This document shows positions 1-10,076 of a DNA stretch of 64,000 nucleotides, piece by piece. The notes below the pieces were generated by a model that did not search any database, had not been told where the DNA came from, and saw nothing but the letters and a program-made list of their open reading frames with translations. Both the position numbers and the translations under genes were made by a program. Each line of letters opens with the position of its first letter. Position 1 is the stretch's first letter. The stretch is from Pyropia yezoensis (lineage: Eukaryota > Rhodophyta > Bangiophyceae > Bangiales > Bangiaceae): positions 4,846,148 through 4,910,147 of the forward strand of contig CM020619.1 in NCBI GenBank assembly GCA_009829735.1, read 5' to 3'.

Positions 1-187
1 TTGATCACTCGGAAGCTTGCTCTCCTCGGTTCACACCTCACCACCACCACCACTTCTCCTTCACCTTACACGGGGCCGCCCCACGCTGGGGAGGCCACCC
101 GTTTACCCACGATCCGAGTCCCCCTCAACTCGAGGCGGGTCTCGTGCCGCTGTAGCCAGGACGTCTCTCCCCAACTTGGGGAGAGCC

Positions 188-2131
188 ATGGCGACTCCGG
201 GAGTGGAGACGGACTCTCTCGACGAACGTATGGAGGACACCTCCTACGGTGCAGCGCCTGCCGGGACTTCCGGCGGGGGCTCCGCGATCGCTCCGGGGGA
301 TGGGACTCCCGCGTCACCCGGCTTTGGGTTGACGGCAGGATCTCCCCCGGAGGCGGGACAAGTTGTCCCGCGTGAGGCCTTGGGGCGGTGGTTTTACCCC
401 GCTTGGCCTCTGTATGAGGAGGGGTTGACTGTTCTTCGCTGTGGCCGACTTGGCGCAGCGATGGGTCGGGTATGGGACCGCCTACGGGAGAAGTATTCCC
501 GTAGGGTCGGGTTCCCTGCCGGCTTCAGGACGGACCAGTTTGCCTTCCTGGACGACGAGGAGGTCGAGGACGTGCAGCGAGCCAAGGCCATGGTGGACCG
601 CGGGGGAACTATCCCGGGCCCCGGCGACTTGCCGACCTTCACTTGGGACGCGGTGGCAACTCGCCCCCCGTACCTTCACGAGGCCGATCCGCACACTCAT
701 CACTTTGATGTGCGGATGGAGAAGGATTTCCGGCGAGGTCCCTACTTGGTGACCTCGGCTCAACTTGAGTTTCCTCAGCAGTCTGCTGCCAGTAAGGAGC
801 AATACTGCCCGAAGAAGCCCGAGTGGTGGCCTCAAGTTGAGGTCCCCTACGGGTTCCCGGCGTTGCTGCCACGGTTGCTTGACCACTTCGGCTCCGTCAT
901 GTTGACGGCTGGCCCTGATCATCTGGTGTGGGCCATGTTGGCCACCCAGTGGCTCCTCGAGGTCATGTCGACCTGGGTGTCATGTGTTCAGCGGCGGGGG
1001 ATGCTCTGGCATCTCCCCCTCCGGCTCATCCAGGGTTTGGAACAGCTCACCCCTCAGCTAGTTGCTGAGGGGTGCTCGTCAGGACAACTCACTCTACTTG
1101 AGGAGATGCTCCGCCTCCACAAGTTTATCGAGTGGGAGAGCATTGAGCACAAGTTGCGCCGCCCCACTCGTGGGCCCAAGGACGATGGCGCACTTCGCCA
1201 GTTCGTGTGGGTCGCTCGTGAACTTCACGACGGCCGTGTGGTCCTACGAGAGGGGTTGGGCATCGGGGACTACCCGTATGCCCCGGGGGTGGATCGTCAC
1301 ACTGCGCCACCCCAGGACAAGCCCATAGTTATGGCTGTGCCCTCATATGATGACCATATGACTCAACCTACTGCGGGGGCCCCAAGTCGGGGTCGCAGTT
1401 ACACCCGAGTACCGCCACCTCGGCGTGCCCCTCCGCTTCCTCCTGTTCCTTTCCAGCCTCACGGGAACATCCCGATCAGCGTGGCCGTGGAGTCATCCAC
1501 ACCGGTGTCCCCCAACTTGGGGGCCACCCTCCTGACGGTATACCCCAAGTTGGTGTTACCGCCCACGCCTCTACCCTCAGAGATGATGATCACCACGTTG
1601 GTGCGCACCATTTCCTGGTTGGCCGCGTCGACCGCAACCCTCCAAAGTTCCGAGACTCCTCAACTTGAGGAGCGCGTTCGTACTGCAGTGGCGACCGCGA
1701 GTTGCGAGTCGGTGGCGGAGTTTATGACGGCCGAGTTGGCTCGCATTGGGGCTATTATGCCCCAGCCAGCCCCACTTGGGCGTGGCAAGCGTCGTGCGAG
1801 CCGGGCATACTCGCCTCCTCGCCGTCGTCGCCGTCACTCGCGGCGCTCTCCCTCCGTGTCGGAAGACGAGTTGTCTTACTCCGTCTCGGAGTCCTCTACC
1901 CCGTCGGAGACGGAGTCTGTCCAGCGTCTGCGTCGCAAACTTGCGCGCAAGACCAGGCAGAAGAGTAGCCACGGTCGGCGCCACTTGCGCGACCGTGAGG
2001 GGCGCGACGGTTCCGACTTGGAGCCGCCGCCCCTTCCAACGAGTGGAGACCGTTATCGGCGTGGGTCTCGCCGCTCGCCTCCACGTGAGGGCGAGGGCCG
2101 TGGAGTGGGAGAGTCTAGCATGCGTGCCTAG
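188..2131 (+). CDS. Antisense accessory protein of element A (aORF-A)
   Basis: Open frame of 647 codons on the strand opposite to gag-pol, ending 111 nt from the pol stop in its uninterrupted copy (convergent). I chose the first in-frame ATG (188); the frame stays open back to position 17 without one. The N-terminus is acidic. A folded-looking core spans about residues 60-360, including LVTSAQLEF (about 187), a WWPQVEVPYGFP segment (about 213) and a predicted helical stretch VQRRGMLWHLPLRL (about 267). A Pro-rich linker follows, then a helical segment at about 465-520, then an Arg/Ser-rich basic tail (about 530-647) resembling nuclear RS-type tails. I recognise no known domain. Its core aligns by eye with the proteins at 51910-54027 (plus) and 40732-43029 (minus), both in the same antisense position. 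It has no signal peptide or clear membrane segment, which argues against an env gene. Function unknown. Confidence 0.75.
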   Translation: MATPGVETDSLDERMEDTSYGAAPAGTSGGGSAIAPGDGTPASPGFGLTAGSPPEAGQVVPREALGRWFYPAWPLYEEGLTVLRCGRLGAAMGRVWDRLREKYSRRVGFPAGFRTDQFAFLDDEEVEDVQRAKAMVDRGGTIPGPGDLPTFTWDAVATRPPYLHEADPHTHHFDVRMEKDFRRGPYLVTSAQLEFPQQSAASKEQYCPKKPEWWPQVEVPYGFPALLPRLLDHFGSVMLTAGPDHLVWAMLATQWLLEVMSTWVSCVQRRGMLWHLPLRLIQGLEQLTPQLVAEGCSSGQLTLLEEMLRLHKFIEWESIEHKLRRPTRGPKDDGALRQFVWVARELHDGRVVLREGLGIGDYPYAPGVDRHTAPPQDKPIVMAVPSYDDHMTQPTAGAPSRGRSYTRVPPPRRAPPLPPVPFQPHGNIPISVAVESSTPVSPNLGATLLTVYPKLVLPPTPLPSEMMITTLVRTISWLAASTATLQSSETPQLEERVRTAVATASCESVAEFMTAELARIGAIMPQPAPLGRGKRRASRAYSPPRRRRRHSRRSPSVSEDELSYSVSESSTPSETESVQRLRRKLARKTRQKSSHGRRHLRDREGRDGSDLEPPPLPTSGDRYRRGSRRSPPREGEGRGVGESSMRA

Positions 2132-3296
2132 TTGGCAGCTGCCTTTGTTGTGAGAGTGTGAGGGTTAGGGCTGTAGTTAAAAGCCACTCTGCGTACCACT
2201 TCGACTTGAAGCACTCTCTTGGCACTGTTACTCGGCCTTCCCTCACGTTGAGGGAGGGCTGTTAGGGTCTATCTCATTCCGGGCACAGTACGCCCGGACC
2301 TTCCCAGCGGGAAGGTCCTCCACATACTCCCACGTATCATCCTTGGCTTTGTAGCCAAACCAACGCACCCTCAACATGAGGCGGTCAGTGTCCTCATCCC
2401 AGCCGTGGTCGATGAACTTATCGAACACGTACTCCTGCGGGCCCTGTTTGGCCGCAGGCAGCGAGGGGAGGCGCCACGCTTCCAGCGCACGTGCCCAAGC
2501 TGGGTCGCCTGCAGGCGGTGGTGCAACTTTGACCACGTCCTGTCCGTTCACTGTGCGGACCCCATCGTCACTTTCGATGGTGAAGCGCCGCCCATCAGTA
2601 CGAAGGACCTGGTACGGCCCCTTCGTCTGGAATACCAACTTACCCCCAGTTGGGGTGTGTGAGTGGACCAATGCCCAGTCACCCTGTTTGGGGACATGCT
2701 TGGCGTTGCGCACCTTTTTGTCAAAAGTACGCTTGTAGCGCTTTTGTGCTTTGTCCATCTCAGCCCTGACTTTAGGGATGAGGTTTTCAAGCCTAGCAGC
2801 GAACTCCGCCTTACTCTCAGTAGGAGTAGGCGTACTGCCACCATCCTCCCTAGTTGGGAGCGGCCGCCGCACGGCAATAGACCGCACGCGACGGGGGGTC
2901 ACAAAAGCGAGGGGTACTTCCCCGGTAGATGAGTGAACCTGCGAATTGTAGGCAGTGGTCAGAATAGAAATGTATTGGTCCCACGTCTTCACGTGCTCAC
3001 TCACATAATGGCGCAGCTGCCTAACAATAGTTTTGTTGAAGCGCTCCACCTGCCCATTAGTTTGTGGGTGGTAGGGGGTGGCATAGTTTGCCTTAACCCC
3101 CAACATATCCAGCACTCCCTGAAACAGTACAGACGCAAATTGCGGTCCATTGTCCGATAGTGTACTATCCGGAATGCCATACGCGGCAACCCAGTGATCT
3201 AGGAAGGCTGACACGACCGACATGGCCGTGATCTCTGCCAGTGGGATCGCTCGCGTAAGTTTCGTGAAGCGGTCACAGATGACCAGGAGGTACTGG
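2009..3296. repeat. Left copy of a 1288-bp identical duplication flanking the N gap
   Basis: Positions 2009-3296 correspond to 3797-5084 with a constant offset of 1788. The encoded 326-residue pol C-terminus is identical in both copies, and so is the surrounding non-coding sequence where I compared it. The copy ends exactly at the first N, and its partner starts exactly after the last N. This is what unmerged overlapping contig ends look like, rather than a biological tandem duplication. Confidence 0.85.
2243..3296 (-). pseudogene. Partial pol (integrase C-terminal part + chromodomain), duplicated copy
   Basis: Minus-strand open frame identical in protein sequence to the last 326 residues of the full pol at 4031-8014. 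It covers the second and third acidic residues of the integrase DDE triad (SDNGPQFAS and NGQVERF contexts) and the C-terminal chromodomain. It is cut on its upstream side by the assembly gap. I regard it as the same gene seen twice rather than as a second gene. Confidence 0.8.
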
Positions 3297-3796
3297 NNNN
3301 NNNNNNNNNNNNNNNNNNNNNNNNNNNNNNNNNNNNNNNNNNNNNNNNNNNNNNNNNNNNNNNNNNNNNNNNNNNNNNNNNNNNNNNNNNNNNNNNNNNN
3401 NNNNNNNNNNNNNNNNNNNNNNNNNNNNNNNNNNNNNNNNNNNNNNNNNNNNNNNNNNNNNNNNNNNNNNNNNNNNNNNNNNNNNNNNNNNNNNNNNNNN
3501 NNNNNNNNNNNNNNNNNNNNNNNNNNNNNNNNNNNNNNNNNNNNNNNNNNNNNNNNNNNNNNNNNNNNNNNNNNNNNNNNNNNNNNNNNNNNNNNNNNNN
3601 NNNNNNNNNNNNNNNNNNNNNNNNNNNNNNNNNNNNNNNNNNNNNNNNNNNNNNNNNNNNNNNNNNNNNNNNNNNNNNNNNNNNNNNNNNNNNNNNNNNN
3701 NNNNNNNNNNNNNNNNNNNNNNNNNNNNNNNNNNNNNNNNNNNNNNNNNNNNNNNNNNNNNNNNNNNNNNNNNNNNNNNNNNNNNNNNNNNNNNNN
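3297..3796. other. Assembly gap of exactly 500 N
   Basis: Run of 500 ambiguous bases, a round number typical of a scaffolding placeholder. Translations spanning it are meaningless. The flanks overlap by 1288 bp, so the true gap may be negative, meaning no missing sequence. Confidence 0.99.
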
Positions 3797-5084
3797 GGTT
3801 CCGACTTGGAGCCGCCGCCCCTTCCAACGAGTGGAGACCGTTATCGGCGTGGGTCTCGCCGCTCGCCTCCACGTGAGGGCGAGGGCCGTGGAGTGGGAGA
3901 GTCTAGCATGCGTGCCTAGTTGGCAGCTGCCTTTGTTGTGAGAGTGTGAGGGTTAGGGCTGTAGTTAAAAGCCACTCTGCGTACCACTTCGACTTGAAGC
4001 ACTCTCTTGGCACTGTTACTCGGCCTTCCCTCACGTTGAGGGAGGGCTGTTAGGGTCTATCTCATTCCGGGCACAGTACGCCCGGACCTTCCCAGCGGGA
4101 AGGTCCTCCACATACTCCCACGTATCATCCTTGGCTTTGTAGCCAAACCAACGCACCCTCAACATGAGGCGGTCAGTGTCCTCATCCCAGCCGTGGTCGA
4201 TGAACTTATCGAACACGTACTCCTGCGGGCCCTGTTTGGCCGCAGGCAGCGAGGGGAGGCGCCACGCTTCCAGCGCACGTGCCCAAGCTGGGTCGCCTGC
4301 AGGCGGTGGTGCAACTTTGACCACGTCCTGTCCGTTCACTGTGCGGACCCCATCGTCACTTTCGATGGTGAAGCGCCGCCCATCAGTACGAAGGACCTGG
4401 TACGGCCCCTTCGTCTGGAATACCAACTTACCCCCAGTTGGGGTGTGTGAGTGGACCAATGCCCAGTCACCCTGTTTGGGGACATGCTTGGCGTTGCGCA
4501 CCTTTTTGTCAAAAGTACGCTTGTAGCGCTTTTGTGCTTTGTCCATCTCAGCCCTGACTTTAGGGATGAGGTTTTCAAGCCTAGCAGCGAACTCCGCCTT
4601 ACTCTCAGTAGGAGTAGGCGTACTGCCACCATCCTCCCTAGTTGGGAGCGGCCGCCGCACGGCAATAGACCGCACGCGACGGGGGGTCACAAAAGCGAGG
4701 GGTACTTCCCCGGTAGATGAGTGAACCTGCGAATTGTAGGCAGTGGTCAGAATAGAAATGTATTGGTCCCACGTCTTCACGTGCTCACTCACATAATGGC
4801 GCAGCTGCCTAACAATAGTTTTGTTGAAGCGCTCCACCTGCCCATTAGTTTGTGGGTGGTAGGGGGTGGCATAGTTTGCCTTAACCCCCAACATATCCAG
4901 CACTCCCTGAAACAGTACAGACGCAAATTGCGGTCCATTGTCCGATAGTGTACTATCCGGAATGCCATACGCGGCAACCCAGTGATCTAGGAAGGCTGAC
5001 ACGACCGACATGGCCGTGATCTCTGCCAGTGGGATCGCTCGCGTAAGTTTCGTGAAGCGGTCACAGATGACCAGGAGGTACTGG
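3797..5084. repeat. Right copy of the 1288-bp duplication flanking the N gap
   Basis: Second copy of 2009-3296. It contains the last 41 codons of the antisense gene (3797-3919, plus strand, stop at 3919), the 111-nt intergenic stretch and the pol C-terminus, which here continues into the complete pol frame. Confidence 0.85.
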
Positions 5085-8014
5085 TTGCCCTCCTCGGTCA
5101 CTGGCAGTGGCCCAAGGATGTCCATCGCCAACGCGGCGAAGGGCTCCTTGGCCGGGAACAATAGCATAGCCGTAGTAGGCCGCCGTTCCATCAGACGGTT
5201 CTGTGCACAACTTGTGCAGGCAGCCACCCAACTGTAGATGTCCACCACCATGGACGGCCAGTAGTACCTGGTCCTCAGGGTCTGGTACAGTTTACTAGAC
5301 CCCAGGTGTCCACCCGTGGGAGCGTTGTGCTCCCTCTCAAGAATACTGTCCTTGAGGGATGCGGGGACGACAAGTTGTTCGGTCCCCTGGAATACCCCCC
5401 TCCTCAGGAGGAGGCCATCATCTCCCAGAAAGAATCGCGTCTCCGCCACTGTATCCAGTGTATCCCTCTGCGACTTGCAGAAGGGATCTTCGGCCTGGGC
5501 CTTCACCACCTCGTCCAGGGACAGGGGCAAGTACTTCTTGTTCCCTGGCGCCTCGGGATTCAACGCCTGACCCGAGCGCGTGACTACCCCCACGATGGGA
5601 ATGTCCTCATCGACTGGGGTGGTGTCCAGTCCCTCGGTAGGTACCCGAGAGAGGCCGTCGGCAAGGGCATGTTGCCTGCCAGGTCGGTACTCAATATCAA
5701 AGTTGAAGGGTGCAAGTCGCACCCTCCACCGGTTGAGACGAGTGTTCGTACAGTCCGTCTTGAAGATGAACTGCAACGCGCGGTGGTCACAGCGGATGAG
5801 GAACTTCTCACCCTCTAGGTAGTGACGAAGTGACGTCACCGCCCACACCACTGCGAGTCCTTCCAACTCGGTGACTCCGTAGTTCTTCTCGGCCGAGTTT
5901 AGCCCCTTGCTGAAGTATCCCACCGGCAAGTACTCCTTGTCCGGCTGCTGCTGAAGCAACACACAGCCAAGTTGGTCGTAGCTAGCGTCCACATCCAGGA
6001 TGTAGTGGCCTCCCAACCTGGGAATAGCCAGGATAGGGGGCTTCAGCAGAAGGTCCCGAAGAGTCTCAAAGGATTCCTGCTCCACCCGACTTGGGGGAGG
6101 CAGGTTCTTCGGCAGCGTTGAGCTCACTAACTCATTCAACGGCTTCGCCACCTTGGCGAAGCCCTTGGTGAAACGTCGGTACACGTTACACATCCCGAGG
6201 AAGCTCCTCATCTGGGTCTGGGTCCGGGGGTACTGAGCCTTACGGATGGCCCTCAAGTTTTTCTCGTTGACACTGAGACGCCCCGGACGGACAACATGTC
6301 CCAAGTACTCCACCTCTTGAGTGAAGAGGTGGCACTTACTCGCCTTCAGTGACACACCGGCGTCAGCAAGTAGCTTGAACACCTGGCCAAGATGGCCAAT
6401 GTGTTCCTCCGGACTTCGGGAGAACACAATGATATCGTCTAGATACACGAGACAGATCTGCCACCGTACTCCGGCCAGAATCATGTCCATAGCGCGCTGG
6501 AAAGTTGCCGGCGCGTTACACAGGCCAAACGGTAGACGCTTGCACTGGTAGGTACCACAGTGACAGGTAAAGGTAGTTTTATGCCTGTCCTCCGGGGCAA
6601 TGGGAATTTGCCAGTACCCCGCGTTACAGTCCAGGGTAGAGAACACGTTTGCCTCCCCCAGAGAGTCCAGACAGTCATCCATCCGAGGTAGGGGATAACT
6701 GTCCTTCACCGTGCTCTCGTTGAGCTTACGGTAGTCGATACAGAACCGGGGGGTCCCATCAACTTTGGGGACGATCACCACCGGACTCGCCCACTCGGCG
6801 TTGCTGGCCTCGATCACATCGAGGGCCTCCATGCGAGCAACTTGCTCCTTAACGAGGGCCCTTGAACGGGGTCCTCCCCTATTCGGTTGTTGGCGTATAG
6901 GGGGCGCACCGGGTTTCAACTCGATCCGGTGTTGGGTAGCTCTCATGAGTCCCAATTGACCATCCCACAACTTGTGATATTGGTCCAAGAGGCGTTCAAC
7001 TTGAACCCTCAACCTGGGTGGAACACCCTCCATGTTTACATGGGGCCGAGGAGAGGCGGCCGACTTGGCTTGATGCTTCTCCTTTCCGGACTTCGGGTCG
7101 CTACTTGCGCCCGCGTTGAGGGTGACCGCTACTACCGGTCCCTCGTGTTGGTCGATATAGCCGAACTTGGCCCCCGACTTGAAGAACTTGGGCGACGAGC
7201 TCAGGTTCATCACCTGGATCCTCCACGGGACTCCGGCTTTGGAGTCCATCGTGCCAAGGGCAACAATCACTTGGTGCTTGCGAGCAAGACGGGGGTTAGG
7301 GTGCACTAACCCGTTCCCCGCATAATCAGTTACAACATCCACGTGCGCCACCGAGTTGGGGGGCAACGTGACTTTACGGGCTAAACGCAGAGTAGCAGTA
7401 AACCCTTCCCTCACAGAACAAACAGGCTTCGACTGTGAAACTGTCACAGGAGCCACAGACTTTCCCTTACCAAGGATGGGGATAGTCTCCCCATTCATCA
7501 ACTTGACCCAGTACTCAGGGCCACAAATCAAAGGCACTTGTGTTACGACATAAGGGGTACCCAGAAGCACGGGTACCGATATATTCTCAACTACACCATA
7601 GGTCACGTCGACCTCATGGGTCCCCAACCGAGTTGGTAGGGTCACGGCACCAACGATGGGAAGTACCCCACCATTGATATCGATCAGATGGTCAGCTTTA
7701 GACTTCCAGCGTTGGAGCCTCATCCCCTTTGGTAATAGCGACTTGCGTATCAAGGAGGCTCCTGACCCGGTATCAAGTACGATACGGGCACAACAGGCGC
7801 GGCCGGGGGCAAGTTGCACCCGTCCAGCCACCTGGAAGTTCTCACCCGTCAGCACCGCGATGACCCGACGTGGGTTTACGTTCTTGGGAAGTCCCACCCG
7901 AGGTGGGCGGACTCCCTTAGGTCGCCGCAGTATCCGACACGGTTGGTTCGTCCTCTTGGCCCACTTGGCCGAGGCTGCCGTTGTGAGCTTCGGACGACCA
8001 GCTCCAACGGTCAT
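4031..8014 (-). CDS. pol: Pol polyprotein of element A (PR-RT-RNase H-IN-chromodomain)
   Basis: 1327-codon frame. Visible in order: aspartic protease active site DTGSGAS (residue 81); reverse transcriptase with FCIDYRKLN (about 424) and catalytic YLDD (524-527); RNase H with LDVDAS (about 673) and a DH pair (about 743); integrase zinc finger H896/H903/C933/C936; integrase triad D965, D1025, E1061; C-terminal chromodomain (about 1265-1316, RVRWFGYKAKDDTWE). All catalytic residues are present. Chromodomain integrases of this clade direct insertion by binding modified histones (family knowledge). Its ATG overlaps the gag stop as ATGA, but the frame is -1 relative to gag and a frameshift site precedes it, so a Gag-Pol fusion is likely. 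Leu is often encoded by TTG, unlike GC-rich host genes. Confidence 0.95.
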   Translation of the reverse strand: MTVGAGRPKLTTAASAKWAKRTNQPCRILRRPKGVRPPRVGLPKNVNPRRVIAVLTGENFQVAGRVQLAPGRACCARIVLDTGSGASLIRKSLLPKGMRLQRWKSKADHLIDINGGVLPIVGAVTLPTRLGTHEVDVTYGVVENISVPVLLGTPYVVTQVPLICGPEYWVKLMNGETIPILGKGKSVAPVTVSQSKPVCSVREGFTATLRLARKVTLPPNSVAHVDVVTDYAGNGLVHPNPRLARKHQVIVALGTMDSKAGVPWRIQVMNLSSSPKFFKSGAKFGYIDQHEGPVVAVTLNAGASSDPKSGKEKHQAKSAASPRPHVNMEGVPPRLRVQVERLLDQYHKLWDGQLGLMRATQHRIELKPGAPPIRQQPNRGGPRSRALVKEQVARMEALDVIEASNAEWASPVVIVPKVDGTPRFCIDYRKLNESTVKDSYPLPRMDDCLDSLGEANVFSTLDCNAGYWQIPIAPEDRHKTTFTCHCGTYQCKRLPFGLCNAPATFQRAMDMILAGVRWQICLVYLDDIIVFSRSPEEHIGHLGQVFKLLADAGVSLKASKCHLFTQEVEYLGHVVRPGRLSVNEKNLRAIRKAQYPRTQTQMRSFLGMCNVYRRFTKGFAKVAKPLNELVSSTLPKNLPPPSRVEQESFETLRDLLLKPPILAIPRLGGHYILDVDASYDQLGCVLLQQQPDKEYLPVGYFSKGLNSAEKNYGVTELEGLAVVWAVTSLRHYLEGEKFLIRCDHRALQFIFKTDCTNTRLNRWRVRLAPFNFDIEYRPGRQHALADGLSRVPTEGLDTTPVDEDIPIVGVVTRSGQALNPEAPGNKKYLPLSLDEVVKAQAEDPFCKSQRDTLDTVAETRFFLGDDGLLLRRGVFQGTEQLVVPASLKDSILEREHNAPTGGHLGSSKLYQTLRTRYYWPSMVVDIYSWVAACTSCAQNRLMERRPTTAMLLFPAKEPFAALAMDILGPLPVTEEGNQYLLVICDRFTKLTRAIPLAEITAMSVVSAFLDHWVAAYGIPDSTLSDNGPQFASVLFQGVLDMLGVKANYATPYHPQTNGQVERFNKTIVRQLRHYVSEHVKTWDQYISILTTAYNSQVHSSTGEVPLAFVTPRRVRSIAVRRPLPTREDGGSTPTPTESKAEFAARLENLIPKVRAEMDKAQKRYKRTFDKKVRNAKHVPKQGDWALVHSHTPTGGKLVFQTKGPYQVLRTDGRRFTIESDDGVRTVNGQDVVKVAPPPAGDPAWARALEAWRLPSLPAAKQGPQEYVFDKFIDHGWDEDTDRLMLRVRWFGYKAKDDTWEYVEDLPAGKVRAYCARNEIDPNSPPST

Positions 8015-8023
8015 TCGTTTCCC
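7978..8023 (-). promoter_or_regulatory. -1 ribosomal frameshift signal at the gag/pol junction, element A
   Basis: Read on the minus strand: heptamer G GGA AAC (8023-8017) in the correct gag phase (X XXY YYZ), spacer GAATGA (8016-8011) containing the gag stop TGA, then CCGTTGGAGCT (8010-8000), a 10-nt loop, and AGCTCACAACGG (7989-7978). The two arms form 11 base pairs with one bulged A. GGGAAAC is an established -1 slippery site in other retroelements and viruses. Slip plus 6-nt spacer plus stem is the canonical layout. The same heptamer is conserved in element B. Confidence 0.8.
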
Positions 8024-9957
8024 GCCGACTTGGCGTCCGAATCTGAGGGCGAAGGGGACGACGACGAGTCCGAGGACGACGTGTCCGCCCCCTCCGCCGA
8101 GGGTGTGGCGACCGCCACCACTGGTCGAGACCCACCCTCGCGGCGTGAACGCACTTCGTTCGTAGCCGACTTCTTACTCGCATTCCTAACAAGTTGTTGG
8201 ATGCGTTTACTCAACTTGGGGCAATCATATGCCCAGTGACCATCGGAGTTGCAGTTCCAACACCGATGATCAGTTCCCGGAGGGGGCTTCCCAACTGGGG
8301 AAGACGACGAGGTACCTTGGGAAGTTCCCACGGCAGCTACCACCCTCTCCTTGCGGATTCGGCGTGCCTCTCGCAACTCTCTGGCCTGGCGCGCCTCTTC
8401 CCGTTCCTTGGCCAACTCGGCCTGACGCTCCTGGCGTTGTTCCTCCCGCAACTTGCGGTAGGCCTCGCCTCTGCGGTAGGCGAACCTAGCCAACTCGGCC
8501 AGGGTCGCCCGGGCAGTGTTATGCTCCCGGGTCTCCATCCGGACTGACCAGTGGAGTCCTTCCACAAACCGACTCTTCACCACAGCTTGTGGATGAAGAA
8601 ACCCACAAAGATTGTTGAGCTTACGAACACGCTCCGCAAAGGACAACTCGTCCTCCGCCTCTTCCTGATGGGCTTGCGTGAACTCCTCGACCTGGGAAGC
8701 CAACGCCGCTTCATCAACCATGGCCCTCAACAACCAGTTGACGAGCTCCAAATAGGACGTCACCTCCCCAGCGCCTCCACTTGAGGAGCTGGGCATGACG
8801 GACATAAGTTCTGTCCGCAGGTCTCCCTTCGTAAACTCCTGTAGCATGTAAAAAGCCATGCCTTCACTTATGGCATTGTCGTCACAGGCTTTTGTGAAAC
8901 GACGTAGGAACTCAAAGACACGGAGGGGGGGAGTTCCATCCCACTCCGCTTTGTGCCCAAAAGAGTGAAGTGCATTCTTTTTGGCACGGCCCATGGCTCG
9001 GGCCTGGTCAGGACCATACGCCACCGACTTGTTGTGGAGGGCGCAGGTCTCACAGTCAAAGATCCTCTGGTAGACCGGGTTGGCTACCTGGATCTTGGGC
9101 GGCACCTCACGTTGAGGGAACAGCCGCTGTGGCACTGGGGTAAGTTCACCCTCAGTGCCTGTAGTCCGGCGCGGCGCGCATGGTGTAGCCGCCGGTGTTG
9201 TCGGGGGGAACTCCCCCATGAAGGGCGTACGCCCCACCGAGTATGGTGTGGCTCCCTCGCTGGGAGTCACAGGGGTCGCCCCCTGTTCGGGGCGACCCGA
9301 GATAGGCGTGAGGGGGGATTCCCCCTGCGCCTGCGGGCTCGAAAGCCCCAATCCGGTCTGGACATTAAGGCCATCTGGCAAACTCGCCCCAATCTGATTC
9401 AGAATAGTATTCGTCATCGTGACCACCAGGTCCGGCAAAGTCTGCCGCAACACATTGGTCGCCTCCCGACGGACAGTTTCCGCGAGGAGTGGATTGACGA
9501 CTCCAGTTGAGTCTCGGTCCGCCTCCGGGAGTCCACCTGAGGGGTAACCACATTCCTCAGGGGCCTCAACCGGGGGCATGGGCGCGAGCCCATCGCCGAC
9601 CAACGGAGGTCCGCCGTCCTCCGAAAGCCTAGTTGGCGATGGCTCCATGCCAAAGTTGGCTCCAACCCGAGTGGAACCCGCGGGGACAGTCCTCACCCCT
9701 TGGGACGTTCCCGTTGAGTATACCACGCGGTGGCCAGCCTTCGGCCCACCCACATCAGAAGTGTCACCCGAGCGAACTCCCGACTGAGTCGGGGTGGCCT
9801 GTTGCCCGCCCGCACTTCCAGTCCTGCTGGCTTGAGGGACCTCTAGTCCCTCTGCGACCCCAGGTAAACCCACCTGTGTCTCACCAGTATTCAAAGGCAC
9901 TGAAGTACGTGCGTCACCCGTGTACTCCCCGGACGACGGGGGGTCCGAGCTAGCCAT
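8011..9957 (-). CDS. gag: Gag of element A with CCHC zinc knuckle
   Basis: 648-codon frame from the ATG at 9957; an upstream GTG at 9981 is also in frame. The N-terminal third is Pro/Gly/Thr-rich and disordered. A conserved capsid-like helical region follows, with FEFLRRFTKACDDNAISEG matching FAFLRRFVKACNDNDVSEG of element B. After it come a Glu/Arg-rich coiled stretch and a nucleocapsid zinc knuckle CWNCNSDGHWAYDC (C-X2-C-X4-H-X4-C). It ends AGNE-stop, where the -1 slip site lies. It should form the cytoplasmic virus-like particle that packages element RNA (family knowledge). Confidence 0.9.
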   Translation of the reverse strand: MASSDPPSSGEYTGDARTSVPLNTGETQVGLPGVAEGLEVPQASRTGSAGGQQATPTQSGVRSGDTSDVGGPKAGHRVVYSTGTSQGVRTVPAGSTRVGANFGMEPSPTRLSEDGGPPLVGDGLAPMPPVEAPEECGYPSGGLPEADRDSTGVVNPLLAETVRREATNVLRQTLPDLVVTMTNTILNQIGASLPDGLNVQTGLGLSSPQAQGESPLTPISGRPEQGATPVTPSEGATPYSVGRTPFMGEFPPTTPAATPCAPRRTTGTEGELTPVPQRLFPQREVPPKIQVANPVYQRIFDCETCALHNKSVAYGPDQARAMGRAKKNALHSFGHKAEWDGTPPLRVFEFLRRFTKACDDNAISEGMAFYMLQEFTKGDLRTELMSVMPSSSSGGAGEVTSYLELVNWLLRAMVDEAALASQVEEFTQAHQEEAEDELSFAERVRKLNNLCGFLHPQAVVKSRFVEGLHWSVRMETREHNTARATLAELARFAYRRGEAYRKLREEQRQERQAELAKEREEARQARELREARRIRKERVVAAVGTSQGTSSSSPVGKPPPGTDHRCWNCNSDGHWAYDCPKLSKRIQQLVRNASKKSATNEVRSRREGGSRPVVAVATPSAEGADTSSSDSSSSPSPSDSDAKSAGNE

Positions 9958-10056
9958 GTTGGCTAACGATCCGTATGACACGGTCCAAGTCCACCGTTCC
10001 TCTGAGACAGAGGGCCCCCTACACCCGGGTGCACCCGGAGGTAAAGTTTACCTCTG

Positions 10057-10074
10057 TCCCCTGCTGCTCCACCA
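10057..10074 (-). promoter_or_regulatory. Primer-binding site of element A
   Basis: On the minus strand TGGTGGAGCAGCAGGGGA, starting with the TGG that pairs with a tRNA CCA end, 2 nt downstream of the 5' LTR. The same 18 nt occur at 60209-60226 next to the LTR of element B. The implied tRNA 3' end is TCCCCTGCTGCTCCACCA; I cannot name the tRNA from this alone. Confidence 0.85.
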
Positions 10075-10076
10075 AA

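Noticed and set aside
188-2131. Antisense retroelement gene as an envelope gene
   Set aside because: Env genes lie in the sense direction and need a signal peptide, membrane anchor and Cys-rich ectodomain; none is seen, and the tail is basic RS-like.
3797-3919. A second small plus-strand gene right of the N gap
   Set aside because: It is the duplicated end of the 188-2131 frame; translations through the N run are artefacts.
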